Assembly: GCF_013387495.1 (NCBI RefSeq)
Contig: NZ_JABZEE010000007.1
Span: forward strand, 62,001-126,000
Direction of reading: 5' to 3'
Length of the DNA stretch: 64,000 bases
Source of the DNA: Streptomyces sp. PKU-EA00015
Lineage (GTDB): Bacteria > Actinomycetota > Actinomycetes > Streptomycetales > Streptomycetaceae
The stretch's first letter is position 1, and every line of letters begins with the position of its first letter. Both the position numbers and the translations under genes were made by a program. The notes below the pieces were generated by a model that saw only the letters and a list, made by a program, of their open reading frames with translations, searched no databases and had not been told where the DNA came from. Below are positions 24,116-35,349 of this stretch, piece by piece.

Positions 24116-24475
24116 GTGAATGCTTACGCGCCCATCCTTGTGCTCGGCGCCCTCGGGGCAGGGTTTGCGATCTTCTCCGTGGTCATGGCCACGCTTATCG
24201 GCCCAAAGCGGTACAACCGGGCGAAGCTTGAAGCGTACGAGTGCGGCATCGAGCCCACGCCGACGCCGGCCGGTGGCGGCCGCTTTCCGATCAAGTACTA
24301 CCTGACGGCGATGCTCTTCATCATTTTCGATATCGAGATCGTCTTCCTCTATCCCTGGGCCGTCACCTTCGACGCGCTGGGGATCTTCGGGCTCGTGGAG
24401 ATGCTGCTCTTCGTGCTCACCGTCTTCGTCGCCTACGCGTACGTGTGGCGGCGCGGCGGCCTGGAATGGGACTGA
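24116..24475 (+). CDS. nuoA: NADH-quinone oxidoreductase subunit A
   Basis: First gene of the 14-subunit complex I operon. A 119-aa membrane-arm subunit at the Q-module junction with three TM helices. It has the conserved loop [17 protein letters not shown], whose Cys-containing ECG motif is invariant, and the [13 protein letters not shown] second helix with its conserved acidic pair. GTG 24116 lies behind a purine-rich GGAGCGGGGAGG; upstream in-frame starts would add non-conserved residues. Complex I oxidises NADH, reduces menaquinone and pumps protons. Likely Rex-regulated through the site at 24019-24036. Confidence 0.96.
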   Translation: MNAYAPILVLGALGAGFAIFSVVMATLIGPKRYNRAKLEAYECGIEPTPTPAGGGRFPIKYYLTAMLFIIFDIEIVFLYPWAVTFDALGIFGLVEMLLFVLTVFVAYAYVWRRGGLEWD

Positions 24476-24494
24476 GGGGCGAAGGGGCACTCCT

Positions 24495-25049
24495 ATGGGA
24501 CTCGAAGAGAAGCTGCCGAGCGGCTTTCTGCTGACCACCGTCGAACAGGCCGCGGGCTGGGTGCGCAAGTCGTCCGTGTTCCCGGCGACCTTCGGCCTGG
24601 CGTGCTGCGCCATCGAGATGATGACGACGGGTGCCGGGCGGTACGACCTGGCCCGGTTCGGCATGGAGGTCTTCCGCGGCTCGCCGCGCCAGGCCGACCT
24701 GATGATCGTGGCCGGGCGGGTGAGCCAGAAGATGGCGCCCGTCCTGCGCCAGGTCTACGACCAGATGCCCAGCCCCAAGTGGGTGATCTCCATGGGCGTT
24801 TGCGCCTCATCGGGCGGAATGTTCAACAATTACGCGATTGTGCAGGGTGTTGATCACATCGTCCCCGTCGACATCTATCTGCCCGGCTGCCCGCCGCGCC
24901 CCGAGATGCTGATGGACGCGATCCTCAAGCTCCACCAGAAGATCCAGAGCTCCAAGCTCGGCGTGAACGCGGAGGAAGCGGCCCGCGAGGCGGAGGAAGC
25001 GGCCCTGAAGGCGCTCCCGACGATCGAGATGAAGGGGCTGCTCCGGTGA
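24495..25049 (+). CDS. nuoB: NADH-quinone oxidoreductase subunit B
   Basis: Carries the terminal cluster N2 that passes electrons to quinone. The four ligands are visible: adjacent C37 and C38 ([10 protein letters not shown]), C103 ([10 protein letters not shown]) and C132 (PGCPPRPE). 184 aa, with a charged Ala/Glu-rich C-terminal extension ([15 protein letters not shown]). It starts 19 bp after nuoA. Its TGA overlaps the GTG of a 41-codon ORF that leads to nuoC. Confidence 0.97.
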   Translation: MGLEEKLPSGFLLTTVEQAAGWVRKSSVFPATFGLACCAIEMMTTGAGRYDLARFGMEVFRGSPRQADLMIVAGRVSQKMAPVLRQVYDQMPSPKWVISMGVCASSGGMFNNYAIVQGVDHIVPVDIYLPGCPPRPEMLMDAILKLHQKIQSSKLGVNAEEAAREAEEAALKALPTIEMKGLLR

Positions 25050-25171
25050 GCGACGCGCGCGCGGCCGCCGGGCCGCAGCCGAACACGAAAGCCGCACCTC
25101 TGCGCCGCGTGGGCGGAGACGGGGGCACCACCCGGGCGTCAGCTCTGGGGGACACCAAGGGGATGCAGTGA
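25046..25171 (+). CDS. Micro-ORF bridging nuoB and nuoC
   Basis: A 41-aa ORF starting at a GTG that overlaps the nuoB stop (GTGA) and ending in a TGA that overlaps the nuoC ATG by one base (TGATG). The peptide (starting [15 protein letters not shown]) is Ala/Gly-rich and resembles nothing I know. It fills the whole 120-bp gap. Similar bridging ORFs occur at three other nuo junctions, suggesting a translational-coupling role; it could still be chance in GC-rich DNA. Confidence 0.4.
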   Translation: MSDARAAAGPQPNTKAAPLRRVGGDGGTTRASALGDTKGMQ

Positions 25172-25899
25172 TGACGGACCAGCCCAATCCCGAGAAGGAG
25201 CTCTCCGGGCAGAACCTTCCCGGGCAGCGCGGTGAGCACGGCGAGGAGATCCGCGTCCAGCGCGGCATGTTCGGCGCCAACAACGGAGGGGATACGTCCG
25301 GTTACGGTGGGCTCGTACGCTCCGTACGGCTCCCGGGGCCTGCCACCCGCCCCTACGGCGGCTACTTCGACGAGGTCGCCGACGAGCTCGAAGGCGCCCT
25401 GGAGGAGCAGGGCCTCCTCCCGGAGAACGCCATCGAGAAGACGGTCGTCGACCGCGGCGAACTCACCTTCCACATCGCGCGCGAACACCTGCTCCAGGTG
25501 GCGAGGACCCTGCGCGACGACCCGGCGCTGCGCTTCGAGCTGTGCACCGGCGTGAGCGGGGTGCACTACCTCCATGACAAGGGCCGCGAACTGCACGCCG
25601 TCTACCACCTGCGTTCGCTCACCCACGGCCGGCTGATCCGGCTGGAGGTCGCGGCGCCGGACAGCGACCCGCACGTCCCGTCGCTGGTGTCGGTCTATCC
25701 GACCAACGACTGGCACGAGCGCGAGACGTACGACTTCTTCGGGCTCGTCTTCGACGGCCACCCCGCCCTCACCCGGATCATGATGCCGGACGACTGGCAG
25801 GGCTTCCCGCAGCGCAAGGACTATCCGCTCGGCGGCATCCCCGTCGAGTACAAGGGCGCCCAGATCCCGGCTCCGGACCAGCGGAGGTCGTACTCGTGA
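25171..25899 (+). CDS. nuoC: NADH-quinone oxidoreductase subunit C
   Basis: A 242-aa peripheral-arm subunit of the Q module. The 30-kDa signature is present as [31 protein letters not shown] followed by [12 protein letters not shown]. The N-terminal 60 residues are Gly-rich and specific to actinobacteria ([16 protein letters not shown]). ATG 25171 is used; GTG 25168 is one codon earlier and AAGGGG serves both. It is separate from nuoD, as in most actinobacteria. A 20-aa micro-ORF bridges to nuoD. Confidence 0.96.
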   Translation: MTDQPNPEKELSGQNLPGQRGEHGEEIRVQRGMFGANNGGDTSGYGGLVRSVRLPGPATRPYGGYFDEVADELEGALEEQGLLPENAIEKTVVDRGELTFHIAREHLLQVARTLRDDPALRFELCTGVSGVHYLHDKGRELHAVYHLRSLTHGRLIRLEVAAPDSDPHVPSLVSVYPTNDWHERETYDFFGLVFDGHPALTRIMMPDDWQGFPQRKDYPLGGIPVEYKGAQIPAPDQRRSYS

Positions 25900-25958
25900 G
25901 CGCCCACCCGCCACCCGGCCAGCGCCCCTCATCGACTCCCCTCGGGAGGCTCCAATGA
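25896..25958 (+). CDS. Micro-ORF bridging nuoC and nuoD
   Basis: A 20-aa ORF (starting [13 protein letters not shown]). Its GTG overlaps the nuoC stop as GTGA and its TGA overlaps the nuoD start as ATGA. It carries the nuoD ribosome site GGGAGG near its end, so ribosomes could terminate and restart at nuoD without gaps. No conserved sequence is recognised. Confidence 0.4.
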   Translation: MSAHPPPGQRPSSTPLGRLQ

Positions 25959-27271
25959 CCACCGCTTCCCCCCGCGAGACCACCGAGGGGACCGTGTACA
26001 CGGTCACCGGCGGCGACTGGGACGAGCTCGTCCAGTCCGCGGCCAAGGCCGACGACCAGCGCATCGTGGTCAACATGGGTCCGCAGCACCCCTCCACGCA
26101 CGGCGTGCTGCGCCTGATCCTGGAGATCGACGGCGAGACCGTCACCGAGGCCCGCTGCGGCATCGGCTACCTGCACACCGGTATCGAGAAGAACCTCGAG
26201 TACCGGACGTGGACGCAGGGCACCACGTTCGTCACGCGCATGGATTACCTGACGCCGTTCTTCAACGAGACGGCGTACTGCCTGGGCGTGGAGCGGCTGC
26301 TCGGCATCGACGACAGGATCCCCTACCGGGCGACGATCATCCGCGTGCTGCTGATGGAGCTCAACCGGCTCTCCTCGCACCTGGTCGCCATCGCCACCGG
26401 CGGCATGGAACTCGGCGCCACGACGATCATGATCTACGGCTTCCGTGACCGTGAACTCATCCTCGACATCTACGAGCTGATCACCGGCCTGCGCATGAAC
26501 CACGCGTACATCCGGCCCGGCGGGCTCGCCCAGGACCTGCCGCCCGGCGCGGTGGACCAGATGCGCGAGTTCGTGAAGACGATGAAGAAGAACCTGCCGG
26601 AGTACGACAAGCTCGCCACCGGCAATCCGATCTTCAAGGCCCGGATGCAGGACATCGGGTACCTCGATCTCACGGGCTGCATGGCGCTCGGCGCCACAGG
26701 ACCGATCCTGCGCGCCGCGGGCCTCGCCCACGACCTGCGCAAGACCGACCCGTACTGCGGCTACGAGACGTACGACTTCGACGTGCCGACCGCCGACACC
26801 TGTGACGCCTACGGCCGCTTCCTGATCCGTCTCGAGGAGATGCGCCAGTCGCTGCGGATCGTCGAGCAGTGCCTGGACCGCCTCGAGCCCGGGCCGGTCA
26901 TGGTCGCCGACAAGAAGATCGCCTGGCCCGCGCAGCTCGCCCTGGGCCCGGACGGACTCGGCAACTCCCTCGACCACATCAGGAACATCATGGGCACTTC
27001 CATGGAGGCTCTGATCCACCACTTCAAGCTGGTGACCGAGGGCTTCCGCGTCCCGGCCGGGCAGGTCTACGCCGCCGTCGAGTCGCCCAAGGGCGAACTG
27101 GGCGTCCATGTCGTCTCCGACGGAGGCACCCGTCCCTTCCGGGTCCACTTCCGCGACCCGTCCTTCACCAACCTGCAGGCCATGGCGGCCATGTGCGAAG
27201 GCGGCCAGGTCGCCGACGTCATCGTCGCCGTCGCGTCCATCGACCCCGTGATGGGAGGCGTCGACCGATGA
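25955..27271 (+). CDS. nuoD: NADH-quinone oxidoreductase subunit D
   Basis: The 49-kDa subunit that forms the quinone site with NuoB. The 438-aa protein has [22 protein letters not shown] near residues 30-51, where the family His lies, then the GYLHTGIEK and TYVTRMDY-like ([10 protein letters not shown]) segments and the C-terminal DPVMGGVDR end that derives from hydrogenases. GGGAGG precedes the ATG by 7 nt. The nuoE start overlaps its end by 4 bp. Confidence 0.97.
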   Translation: MTTASPRETTEGTVYTVTGGDWDELVQSAAKADDQRIVVNMGPQHPSTHGVLRLILEIDGETVTEARCGIGYLHTGIEKNLEYRTWTQGTTFVTRMDYLTPFFNETAYCLGVERLLGIDDRIPYRATIIRVLLMELNRLSSHLVAIATGGMELGATTIMIYGFRDRELILDIYELITGLRMNHAYIRPGGLAQDLPPGAVDQMREFVKTMKKNLPEYDKLATGNPIFKARMQDIGYLDLTGCMALGATGPILRAAGLAHDLRKTDPYCGYETYDFDVPTADTCDAYGRFLIRLEEMRQSLRIVEQCLDRLEPGPVMVADKKIAWPAQLALGPDGLGNSLDHIRNIMGTSMEALIHHFKLVTEGFRVPAGQVYAAVESPKGELGVHVVSDGGTRPFRVHFRDPSFTNLQAMAAMCEGGQVADVIVAVASIDPVMGGVDR

Positions 27272-28104
27272 CGGACGTATCGCTGGGCATGCCGCAACTG
27301 CCCGCGCCCGACTACCCGGCCGATGTGCGCGCCCGGCTCGAGGCGGACGCGAAAGAGGTCATCGCCCGCTACCCGGACTCGCGCTCCGCGCTGCTCCCGC
27401 TGCTGCACCTCGTGCAGTCGGAGGAGGGCCATGTGACCCGCACGGGCATGCGGTTCTGCGCGGACGTGCTCGGCCTCACCACCGCGGAGGTCACCGCGGT
27501 CGCGACCTTCTACACCATGTACCGGCGCAAGCCGTCGGGCGACTACCAGGTGGGCGTCTGCACCAACACCCTGTGCGCGGTGATGGGCGGCGACGCGATC
27601 TTCGAGGAGCTCAAGGAGCACCTCGGCGTCGGCAACAACGAGACGACCGAGGACGGCAAGGTCACCCTCGAGCACATCGAGTGCAACGCGGCCTGCGACT
27701 TCGCGCCCGTCGTGATGGTCAACTGGGAGTTCTTCGACAACCAGACGCCCGACTCCGCGAAGCGGCTCGTCGACGACCTGCGGGCGGGCCGGCAGGTCAC
27801 GCCCACCCGCGGCGCGCCCCTGTGCACCTACAAGGAGACCGCCCGCATCCTGGCCGGCTTCCCCGACGAGCGCCCCGGCGCGGTCGAGGCGGGCGGCGGC
27901 GCGGGGCCCGCGTCCCTGATCGGGCTCCGCCTGGCCAGGGGCGAGGCCGCCCCGGCGACGCGCGTGGTCCACCCGCGGGGCGAGGCGCCCCAGGAGCGGC
28001 CGCAGCCCGGCTCCGAGCACCTCAGCTCTCATGATGCACCGCAGCAGACATCGGCATCCGACCCGGAGCACTCGGCCGGACCTGTCGGCGAGGAGGGGGA
28101 GTGA
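27268..28104 (+). CDS. nuoE: NADH-quinone oxidoreductase subunit E
   Basis: The 24-kDa subunit of the NADH module, with a [2Fe-2S] cluster on C98, C103, C139 and C143 (GVCTNTLC and ECNAAC). At 278 aa it is about 80-100 residues longer than the usual form. The extra C-terminal part (from about residue 185) is Pro/Gly/Glu-rich and looks disordered, ending [10 protein letters not shown]. The ATG overlaps the nuoD stop by 4 bp. Confidence 0.96.
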   Translation: MTDVSLGMPQLPAPDYPADVRARLEADAKEVIARYPDSRSALLPLLHLVQSEEGHVTRTGMRFCADVLGLTTAEVTAVATFYTMYRRKPSGDYQVGVCTNTLCAVMGGDAIFEELKEHLGVGNNETTEDGKVTLEHIECNAACDFAPVVMVNWEFFDNQTPDSAKRLVDDLRAGRQVTPTRGAPLCTYKETARILAGFPDERPGAVEAGGGAGPASLIGLRLARGEAAPATRVVHPRGEAPQERPQPGSEHLSSHDAPQQTSASDPEHSAGPVGEEGE

Positions 28105-29483
28105 TGACCGTGTCCACCGAATACGGGGGCAGCTCCCGGCCGGAGGCCGGCGGCGAGGCGAGCCCGGAGAAGCTGCTGGCCCCGGTGCTCTCCGCCTTCT
28201 GGGACGAGCCGGAGTCCTGGACCCTGGAGACCTACCGCAGGCACGAGGGATACGAGGGCCTGCGCAAGGCGCTGGCGATGTCGCCCGACGACCTCATCGC
28301 CTACGTCAAGGACTCGGGCCTGCGCGGCCGCGGCGGCGCGGGCTTCCCCACCGGGATGAAGTGGCAGTTCATCCCGCAGGGCGACGGAAAGCCCCACTAC
28401 CTCGTGGTCAACGCCGACGAGTCGGAGCCGGGCACCTGCAAGGACATCCCGCTCCTCTTCGCCAACCCGCACTCCCTGATCGAGGGCATCGTGATCGCCT
28501 GCTACGCGATCCGGTCCCAGCACGCCTTCGTCTACCTGCGCGGCGAGGTCGTCCCCGTGCTGCGGCGGCTGCACGAGGCCGTCCGCGAGGCGTACGAAGC
28601 GGGCTTCCTCGGCAAGAACATCCTGGGCAGCGGACTCGACCTCGAGGTCACCGTGCACGCCGGCGCCGGCGCGTACATCTGCGGTGAGGAGACCGCGCTG
28701 CTGGACTCCCTGGAAGGCCGCCGCGGCCAGCCCCGGCTCAGGCCCCCCTTCCCCGCGGTCGCCGGTCTGTACGCGTGCCCCACTGTGGTGAACAACGTCG
28801 AGTCCATCGCCTCCGTTCCCGCGATCCTCAACAAGGGCAAGGACTGGTTCAAGTCGATGGGCAGCGAGAAGTCCCCGGGCTTCACGCTGTACTCGCTCAG
28901 CGGCCATGTCGCGAGCCCCGGCCAGTACGAGGCCCCGCTCGGCATCACGCTGCGCCAGCTGCTCGACATGAGCGGCGGCATGCGGCCGGGCCACCGGCTC
29001 AAGTTCTGGACGCCGGGCGGCTCCTCGACCCCGATGTTCACCGACGAACACCTCGACGTCCCGCTGGACTACGAGGGTGTGGGCGCCGCCGGGTCGATGC
29101 TCGGCACCAAGGCGCTCCAGTGCTTCGACGAGACCACCTGCGTCGTGCGGGCCGTGACGCGGTGGACCGAGTTCTACGCCCACGAGTCGTGCGGCAAGTG
29201 CACACCGTGCCGCGAAGGCACCTACTGGCTCGTCCAGTTGCTCCGGGACATCGAGAACGGGGCCGGCACCCTTGCCGACCTCGACAAGCTGAACGACATC
29301 GCCGACAACATCAACGGCAAGTCGTTCTGCGCGCTCGGCGACGGCGCCGCGTCCCCGATCTTCTCCTCGCTCAAGTACTTCCGCGACGAGTACGAGCAGC
29401 ACATCACGGGCCGGGGCTGCCCCTTCGACCCGGCCAAGTCCACGGCCTGGGCCGACCGACACATCACGGAGGTGTCCGCATGA
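28104..29483 (+). CDS. nuoF: NADH-quinone oxidoreductase subunit F
   Basis: The 51-kDa NADH- and FMN-binding subunit. It has the Gly-rich nucleotide loop [16 protein letters not shown] (near residue 73), the FMN-site stretch [12 protein letters not shown], the [20 protein letters not shown] block, and cluster N3 ligands [13 protein letters not shown] plus SFCALGD. ATG 28104 has AGGAGG 7 nt upstream; GTG 28101 is an alternative adding one Met. Its TGA overlaps the micro-ORF that leads to nuoG. Confidence 0.97.
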   Translation: MTVSTEYGGSSRPEAGGEASPEKLLAPVLSAFWDEPESWTLETYRRHEGYEGLRKALAMSPDDLIAYVKDSGLRGRGGAGFPTGMKWQFIPQGDGKPHYLVVNADESEPGTCKDIPLLFANPHSLIEGIVIACYAIRSQHAFVYLRGEVVPVLRRLHEAVREAYEAGFLGKNILGSGLDLEVTVHAGAGAYICGEETALLDSLEGRRGQPRLRPPFPAVAGLYACPTVVNNVESIASVPAILNKGKDWFKSMGSEKSPGFTLYSLSGHVASPGQYEAPLGITLRQLLDMSGGMRPGHRLKFWTPGGSSTPMFTDEHLDVPLDYEGVGAAGSMLGTKALQCFDETTCVVRAVTRWTEFYAHESCGKCTPCREGTYWLVQLLRDIENGAGTLADLDKLNDIADNINGKSFCALGDGAASPIFSSLKYFRDEYEQHITGRGCPFDPAKSTAWADRHITEVSA

Positions 29484-29548
29484 GTCCGGCGCACGCGCCC
29501 GGCACCGGCCGCGGCTTCGACTCGTCCCACCCGGAGGTGGACGCATGA
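29480..29548 (+). CDS. Micro-ORF bridging nuoF and nuoG
   Basis: A 22-aa ORF (starting [12 protein letters not shown]) with 4-bp ATGA overlaps on both sides. The nuoF end and this ORF's end carry the same module GGAGGTG-N5-ATGA (29468-29483 and 29533-29548), so the spacer lies between two copies of one ribosome-site/start cassette. The peptide is not recognised. Confidence 0.45.
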   Translation: MSPAHAPGTGRGFDSSHPEVDA

Positions 29549-32052
29549 CCGTCACCACGTCCTCCGCCTCCGCCGGCGGAGCGGCCGCCCAGCCGCCGCA
29601 GGACCTCGTCTCGCTGACCATCGACGGCGTCGAGCTCTCCGTCCCCAAGGGGACGCTGGTGATCCGTGCCGCCGAACTCCTCGGCATCGAGATCCCCCGC
29701 TTCTGCGACCACCCGCTCCTCGACCCCGCCGGCGCCTGCCGCCAGTGCATCGTCGAGGTCGAGGGCCAGCGCAAGCCGATGGCCTCCTGCACCATCACCT
29801 GCACCGACGGCATGGTCGTCAGGACGCAGCTCACCTCGCCCGTCGCCGAGAAGGCGCAGAAGGGCGTGATGGAGCTGCTGCTGATCAACCACCCGCTGGA
29901 CTGCCCGGTCTGCGACAAGGGCGGCGAGTGCCCCCTGCAGAACCAGGCGGTCTCGCACGGGCAGGCGGAGTCCCGCTTCGAGGGGAGGAAGCGCACCTAC
30001 CAGAAGCCGGTGCCCATCTCGGCGCAGGTGCTCCTCGACCGCGAGCGCTGCGTGCTGTGCGCGCGTTGCACCCGCTTCTCCAACCAGGTCGCGGGCGACC
30101 CGATGATCGAGCTGATCGAGCGGGGCGCGCTCCAGCAGGTCGGCACCGGCGAGGGCGACCCGTTCGAGTCGTACTTCTCCGGCAACACCATCCAGATCTG
30201 CCCGGTGGGCGCGCTCACCTCGGCCGCGTACCGCTTCCGCTCCCGCCCCTTCGATCTGGTCTCCTCGCCGAGCGTGTGCGAGCACTGTGCGGGCGGCTGC
30301 GCCACCCGCACCGACCACCGGCGCGGCAAGGTCATGCGCCGTCTGGCCGCCGAGGACCCGGAGGTCAACGAGGAGTGGCTGTGCGACAAGGGGCGGTTCG
30401 CCTTCCGCTACGCCCAGCAGCGCGACCGCCTCACCACCCCGCTGGTGCGCAGCAAGGACACCGGTGAGCTGGAGCCGGCGAGCTGGCCCGAGGCGCTGGA
30501 GGCGGCGGCGGAGGGACTGCGTGCCGCACGCGGCCGGGCCGGCGTGCTCACCGGCGGCCGGCTGACCGTCGAGGACTCCTACGCGTACGCCAAGTTCGCG
30601 CGGGTCGCCCTGGGCACCAACGACATCGACTTCCGCGCGCGGGTCCACTCCGCCGAGGAGGCCGACTTCCTGGCGGCAGCGGTCGCCGGGCAGGGCCGGG
30701 ACCTGTCCGGCACCGGAGTCACCTACACCTCGCTGGAGAAGGCGCCGGCGGTGCTGCTCGCCGGGTTCGAGTCGGAGGAGGAGGCGCCCGGTGTCTTCCT
30801 GCGGCTGCGCAAGGCCCACCGCAAGCACGGCCAGCGCACCTTCTCCCTGGCCACGCACGCCACGCGGGGCCTGACCAAGGCGGGCGGCACGCTGCTGCCC
30901 GCCGCGCCCGGCACCGAGACCGAGTGGCTGGACGCCCTCGCCTGTGGCACCGGCCTGGACGGGGACGGCGCGAAGGCGGCCGAGGCGCTGCGCGCCGAGG
31001 GCGCGGTGATCGTGGTGGGCGAGCGGTTCGCGGCCGTGCCCGGCGGCCTCACCGCCGCCCTGCGCACGGCGACCGCCACCGGTGCCTGCCTGGTGTGGAT
31101 CCCGCGCCGGGCCGGTGACCGCGGCGCGATCGAGGCGGGCGCACTGCCGTCGCTGCTGCCGGGCGGCCGCCCGGCCACCGACCCGCGGGCCCGCGAGGAG
31201 ACCGCCGAGGTCTGGCGCGTACGCGAACTCCCGCACCGCTACGGCCGGGACACCGGCCAGATCGTCGAGGCCGCGGCCACGGGCGAACTGGCCGCGATGG
31301 TCGTCGCCGGTGTCGAGGTCGCCGACCTGCCCGACGTGGCCCGCGCGCGGGAGGCGCTCGACGCCGTCGGCTTCCTCGTCTCGCTGGAGCTGCGGCCCAA
31401 CGAGGTCACCGACCGGGCGGACGTCGTCTTCCCGGTCGCGGCCGTCGCGGAGAAGCCCGGCACCTTCCTCAACTGGGAGGGCAGGGTGCGGATGTTCGAG
31501 GCCGCGCTCAAGCCCGAGCAGATGACCCGGCCCCTCCCGCCGACCGACGCGCGGGTGCTGCACATGCTCGCGGACGCGCTCGACATCCCCTTCGGCCTCC
31601 CGGACCTGACGTCCGTACGCGCCGAGATGGACCGGCTCGGCCGCTGGGACGGTCCCCGCGCCGGCGAACCCGCCGAGTCGGCGAGGCCGCTGCCGCGGCC
31701 GGACGCGGGCGAGGCCGTCCTCGCCGGTCACCGGCTCCTGCTCGACCAGGGCGTGCTCCAGCAGGGCGACGAGGCGCTGGCCGTGACCCGGCACGCCGCC
31801 GTGGCCCGGCTGTCGGCGGCGACCGCGGCCGAGACCGGCGTCAAGGACGGCGACGAACTGCAGGTCTTCGGCCCGGCCGGATCGGTGCGGCTGCCGCTCC
31901 TGGTGAGCGAGATGCCCGACCGCGTGGTGTGGCTGCCCATGAACTCGGCCGGCGGCGGCGTGATGGCGGACACCGGTGCCCGTCCGGGCGAACTGGTCCG
32001 TATCGCGGCCGTGACGGGTGCCGTCGAGGCGACACCGGAGGTGCAGTCATGA
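29545..32052 (+). CDS. nuoG: NADH-quinone oxidoreductase subunit G
   Basis: The 75-kDa subunit, 835 aa. The N-terminal ferredoxin-like region binds three clusters: [28 protein letters not shown] (with the Cys/His ligands of N5 nearby), and [22 protein letters not shown] (near residue 248) is the start of the molybdopterin-type domain and may hold the extra cluster N7 seen in some bacteria. The C-terminal half keeps the formate-dehydrogenase-like fold without a cofactor. It ends with a GGAGGTG-containing EVQS tail, overlapping the next micro-ORF by ATGA. Confidence 0.97.
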   Translation: MTVTTSSASAGGAAAQPPQDLVSLTIDGVELSVPKGTLVIRAAELLGIEIPRFCDHPLLDPAGACRQCIVEVEGQRKPMASCTITCTDGMVVRTQLTSPVAEKAQKGVMELLLINHPLDCPVCDKGGECPLQNQAVSHGQAESRFEGRKRTYQKPVPISAQVLLDRERCVLCARCTRFSNQVAGDPMIELIERGALQQVGTGEGDPFESYFSGNTIQICPVGALTSAAYRFRSRPFDLVSSPSVCEHCAGGCATRTDHRRGKVMRRLAAEDPEVNEEWLCDKGRFAFRYAQQRDRLTTPLVRSKDTGELEPASWPEALEAAAEGLRAARGRAGVLTGGRLTVEDSYAYAKFARVALGTNDIDFRARVHSAEEADFLAAAVAGQGRDLSGTGVTYTSLEKAPAVLLAGFESEEEAPGVFLRLRKAHRKHGQRTFSLATHATRGLTKAGGTLLPAAPGTETEWLDALACGTGLDGDGAKAAEALRAEGAVIVVGERFAAVPGGLTAALRTATATGACLVWIPRRAGDRGAIEAGALPSLLPGGRPATDPRAREETAEVWRVRELPHRYGRDTGQIVEAAATGELAAMVVAGVEVADLPDVARAREALDAVGFLVSLELRPNEVTDRADVVFPVAAVAEKPGTFLNWEGRVRMFEAALKPEQMTRPLPPTDARVLHMLADALDIPFGLPDLTSVRAEMDRLGRWDGPRAGEPAESARPLPRPDAGEAVLAGHRLLLDQGVLQQGDEALAVTRHAAVARLSAATAAETGVKDGDELQVFGPAGSVRLPLLVSEMPDRVVWLPMNSAGGGVMADTGARPGELVRIAAVTGAVEATPEVQS

Positions 32053-32180
32053 CCGCTCGAGTCACCCGCCGGCCGACGGCCGCGCGCCTGCGCGACGCCG
32101 TGCGGCCGTCCAGGTCCCTGACCCTCGTCGGCCTGCCGGGCGCAGCCCCGGCCACCCCCGCAACGGAGGTGCACGCATGA
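32049..32180 (+). CDS. Micro-ORF bridging nuoG and nuoH
   Basis: A 43-aa ORF starting [20 protein letters not shown], Arg-rich with a possible amphipathic helix, and ending in TEVHA. It overlaps nuoG and nuoH by ATGA at each end, and the GGAGGTG-N5-ATGA module appears at both ends (32037-32052 and 32165-32180), as at the nuoF-nuoG junction. Product unknown. Confidence 0.45.
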   Translation: MTARVTRRPTAARLRDAVRPSRSLTLVGLPGAAPATPATEVHA

Positions 32181-33577
32181 CCACGCTGGCTCATGTCGCC
32201 GAAGCACAGCGCAGCGTCCTGGCTCTCGAGGACCTGTCGATGTTCGGGCGCGACCCCTGGTGGCTCGTCGTCGTCAAAGCCGTGTTCTGCTTCGCCTTCC
32301 TGATGGTGACGGTGCTCTTCTCCATCGTGTGGGAGCGCAAGGTCGTCGCCTGGATGCAGCTGCGCATCGGCCCCAACCGGCACGGTCCCTGGGGACTCCT
32401 CCAGTCGCTCGCCGACGGCGTCAAGCTGATGCTCAAGGAAGACGTGATCGTCAAGCGCGCGGACAAGGTGGTCTACATCCTTGCCCCGATCGTCGCCGCG
32501 ATCCCGGCCTTCATGGCGATCGCCGTGATCCCGTTCGGCCCCGCCGGCAACGAGATCTCGATCTTCGGCCACCGCACCACGATGCAGCTGACCGACCTGC
32601 CGATCGCGATGCTCTACATCCTCGCGGTCGCCTCGGTCGGCATCTACGGCATCGTGCTCGCGGGCTGGTCGTCCGGCTCGACGTACCCGCTGCTCGGCGG
32701 TCTGCGCTCGTGCGCGCAGATGATCTCGTACGAGATCGCGATGGGCGCGGCGTTCGCCTCCGTCTTCCTCTACTCCGGGTCGATGTCGACGTCGGCGATC
32801 GTGGAGGCGCAGGCGGACCGCTGGTACATCCTGCTGCTGCCGGTCTCCTTCATCATCTACGTCGTCACGATGGTCGGGGAGACCAACCGGGCGCCGTTCG
32901 ACATGCCGGAGTCCGAGGGCGACCTCGTCGGCGGCTTCAACACCGAGTACAGCTCCATCAAGTTCGCGATGTTCATGCTGGCCGAGTACGTCAACATGGT
33001 CACCGTCTCGGCCGTGTCGGTCACCCTGTTCCTGGGCGGCTGGCGGGCGCCGTACCCGATCTCCGCCTTCTGGGAGGGCGCGAACCACGGCTGGTGGCCG
33101 ATGCTCTGGTTCGTCCTCAAGGTCCAGCTGCTGCTGTTCTTCTTCATCTGGCTGCGCGGCACGCTGCCCCGCGTGCGCTACGACCAGCTGATGAAGCTCG
33201 GCTGGAAGGTTCTGATCCCGGTCTCCGTCGTCTGGCTGATGCTGGTCGCGACCGTGCGGGCGCTGCGGAACGAGAACTACGACTTCCAGCAGATCGTGCT
33301 GTACGTCGCCGGGGCCGTGATCGCGGTCCTGCTCCTGTCCTTCGTCGCCGACGTCTTCCGCGGCAAGAAGGAGAAGGAGGCCGAGGCGGACAGGGCCGCG
33401 GCGCACGGCCCGTTCGACCCTATGGCGGGCGGATTCCCCGTACCGCCGCTGCCCGGCCAGGAGTTGCCGCCGGTGCCGCGCAGGCGCCCGCGCCGCGACC
33501 GCGAACTGATCGCCAGCGGCGGATCGCATACCGACAGTGATGGTCCTCGGGACGGAAAGGAGGCTGACGGTGTCTGA
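32177..33577 (+). CDS. nuoH: NADH-quinone oxidoreductase subunit H
   Basis: Membrane subunit that joins the Q module and the proton channels; 466 aa with eight or so TM helices. The quinone-cavity motifs [21 protein letters not shown] (near 53) and the [24 protein letters not shown] loop are fully conserved. The C-terminal tail (from about residue 395) is Pro/Arg-rich and hydrophilic ([22 protein letters not shown]), an extension beyond the enterobacterial form. Its last 8 bp overlap nuoI. Confidence 0.97.
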   Translation: MTTLAHVAEAQRSVLALEDLSMFGRDPWWLVVVKAVFCFAFLMVTVLFSIVWERKVVAWMQLRIGPNRHGPWGLLQSLADGVKLMLKEDVIVKRADKVVYILAPIVAAIPAFMAIAVIPFGPAGNEISIFGHRTTMQLTDLPIAMLYILAVASVGIYGIVLAGWSSGSTYPLLGGLRSCAQMISYEIAMGAAFASVFLYSGSMSTSAIVEAQADRWYILLLPVSFIIYVVTMVGETNRAPFDMPESEGDLVGGFNTEYSSIKFAMFMLAEYVNMVTVSAVSVTLFLGGWRAPYPISAFWEGANHGWWPMLWFVLKVQLLLFFFIWLRGTLPRVRYDQLMKLGWKVLIPVSVVWLMLVATVRALRNENYDFQQIVLYVAGAVIAVLLLSFVADVFRGKKEKEAEADRAAAHGPFDPMAGGFPVPPLPGQELPPVPRRRPRRDRELIASGGSHTDSDGPRDGKEADGV

Positions 33578-34202
33578 GGAATCCGAGAGCACGTTCCAGA
33601 ATCCGGTCGCCGGCTTCGGCGTGACCTTCAAGGCCATGTTCAAGAAGCGGCTGACCGAGCAGTATCCGGAGCAGCAGAAGGTCACGGCGCCGCGCTTCCA
33701 CGGCAGGCACCAGCTCAACCGCCATCCGGACGGGCTGGAGAAGTGCGTCGGGTGCGAGCTGTGCGCCTGGGCCTGTCCGGCCGACGCCATCTATGTGGAG
33801 GGCGCGGACAACACCGACGAGGAGCGCTACTCCCCGGGCGAGCGGTACGGCCGCGTCTACCAGATCAACTACGCCCGCTGCATTTTCTGCGGACTGTGCA
33901 TCGAGGCGTGTCCCACCCGCGCGCTGACGATGACCAACGAGTTCGAGCTGGCAGACAGCAGCCGGGCGAACCTGATCTACACCAAGGAGCAGCTGCTCGC
34001 CGGTCTGGAGGAGGGCATGGTCGACAGCCCGCACGTCATCTATCCCGGCATGGACGAACAGGACTACTACCGGGGGCTGGTCACGGAGGCCGCGCCCGGC
34101 ACCGTCCAGCAGGTGGCCCACTCCGAGGGCGAGACCGTCCAGGAGGCCGAGTCGACGTTCGGCGAGGGCGAACCGGCCTCGAAGAAGGTGATCGGGGCAT
34201 GA
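33570..34202 (+). CDS. nuoI: NADH-quinone oxidoreductase subunit I
   Basis: Peripheral subunit with two [4Fe-4S] clusters, from the two ferredoxin motifs [15 protein letters not shown] (near residue 60) and [15 protein letters not shown] (near 105). 210 aa, with a Glu-rich C-terminal tail. The GTG at 33570 gives [12 protein letters not shown] and has AGGAGG 7 nt upstream. It starts inside the end of nuoH. The nuoJ start overlaps its stop by ATGA. Confidence 0.97.
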   Translation: MSEESESTFQNPVAGFGVTFKAMFKKRLTEQYPEQQKVTAPRFHGRHQLNRHPDGLEKCVGCELCAWACPADAIYVEGADNTDEERYSPGERYGRVYQINYARCIFCGLCIEACPTRALTMTNEFELADSSRANLIYTKEQLLAGLEEGMVDSPHVIYPGMDEQDYYRGLVTEAAPGTVQQVAHSEGETVQEAESTFGEGEPASKKVIGA

Positions 34203-35038
34203 ACCTGCTCGCCGCCTCCGCCACCTCCACGGGCGAGGCCGTCCAGTTCTGGGTGCTCGGCACCATCGCGGTCGTCGGGGCGCTCGGCACGATCCTGATG
34301 AAGCGGGCCGTGCACAGCGCGCTCAGCCTCGCCGGGACCATGATCGTCCTGGCGGTCTTCTACCTCGCCAACGGCGCGTACTTCCTCGGCGTCGTGCAGA
34401 TCATCGTCTACACCGGCGCGATCATGATGCTGTTCCTCTTCGTCGTCATGCTGGTCGGCGTCACCGCAGCCGACTCGCTGAAGGAGACGCTGAAGGGGCA
34501 GCGCTGGCTGGCCGCCGCCTGCGGGCTCGGCTTCGGCATCCTGCTGATCGCCGGTATCGGCAACGCCTCGCTGAAGAACTTCAACGGGCTGGGCGTCGCC
34601 AACAGCGCGAACGGCGGCAACGTCGAGGGCCTCGCCCGGCTGCTCTTCACCAAGTACGTCTTCGCCTTCGAGATCACCGGCGCCCTGCTGATCACGGCCG
34701 CGGTCGGCGCGATGGTGCTCACGCACCGCGAGCGCACCGAGCGGGCCAGGACCCAGCGGGAGCTGTCCGAGCAGCGCGTACGCGAAGGCAAGCACCTGCC
34801 GCCGCTCCCCGCGCCCGGTGTCTACGCCCGGCACAACGCCGTGGACGTCGCCGGACTGCTGCCGGACGGCACCCCGTCCGAGCTCACCGTCAACCGGACC
34901 CTGCGGGACCGCGGCCAGATCCGTGACGTGTCGGCCGACGCGCTGGAGGACCTCAAGGCGATCGAGAAGCGCTCCGAGGAGCGCCTCGGACGCGGCCGGG
35001 ACGAGCACGACCGGGACGGACAGGAGGCCAAGCGGTGA
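34199..35038 (+). CDS. nuoJ: NADH-quinone oxidoreductase subunit J
   Basis: Membrane subunit with five TM helices (about residues 15-175), including the conserved [22 protein letters not shown] helix that carries the pi-bulge. The 279-aa length is about 100 more than the E. coli form. The extra C-terminal part is charged and soluble ([22 protein letters not shown], then [25 protein letters not shown] sequence), as is usual in actinobacteria. It overlaps nuoI and nuoK by 4 bp each. Confidence 0.96.
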   Translation: MNLLAASATSTGEAVQFWVLGTIAVVGALGTILMKRAVHSALSLAGTMIVLAVFYLANGAYFLGVVQIIVYTGAIMMLFLFVVMLVGVTAADSLKETLKGQRWLAAACGLGFGILLIAGIGNASLKNFNGLGVANSANGGNVEGLARLLFTKYVFAFEITGALLITAAVGAMVLTHRERTERARTQRELSEQRVREGKHLPPLPAPGVYARHNAVDVAGLLPDGTPSELTVNRTLRDRGQIRDVSADALEDLKAIEKRSEERLGRGRDEHDRDGQEAKR

Positions 35039-35334
35039 ATCCGGTCAACTACCTCTATCTCGCCGCCCTGTTGTTCACCATCGGTGCGGCCGGTGTGCTG
35101 ATCCGGCGGAACGCGATCGTGGTGTTCATGTGCGTGGAGCTGATGCTCAACGCGTGCAACCTCGCGCTCGTCGCGTTCTCCCGGATGCACGGCAATCTCG
35201 ACGGCCAGATCATCGCGTTCTTCACGATGGTGGTCGCCGCCGCGGAGGTCGTGGTCGGACTCGCGATCATCGTGTCGCTGTTCCGTTCCCGCCACTCGGC
35301 CTCGGTCGACGACGCCAGCCTGATGAAGCTGTAA
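35035..35334 (+). CDS. nuoK: NADH-quinone oxidoreductase subunit K
   Basis: A 99-aa subunit of three TM helices, related to MrpC. The channel glutamate lies in [17 protein letters not shown] (helix 2), and the [16 protein letters not shown] helix carries the second acidic residue. GTG start with a 4-bp overlap on nuoJ. nuoL follows after 15 bp. Confidence 0.96.
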   Translation: MNPVNYLYLAALLFTIGAAGVLIRRNAIVVFMCVELMLNACNLALVAFSRMHGNLDGQIIAFFTMVVAAAEVVVGLAIIVSLFRSRHSASVDDASLMKL

Positions 35335-35349
35335 GGGGACGGACGAATC

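Noticed and set aside
24466..24534. A fifth bridging micro-ORF at nuoA-nuoB
   Set aside because: The ATG that overlaps the nuoA end opens a frame that passes through the nuoB start instead of ending at it, so it does not fit the relay pattern.
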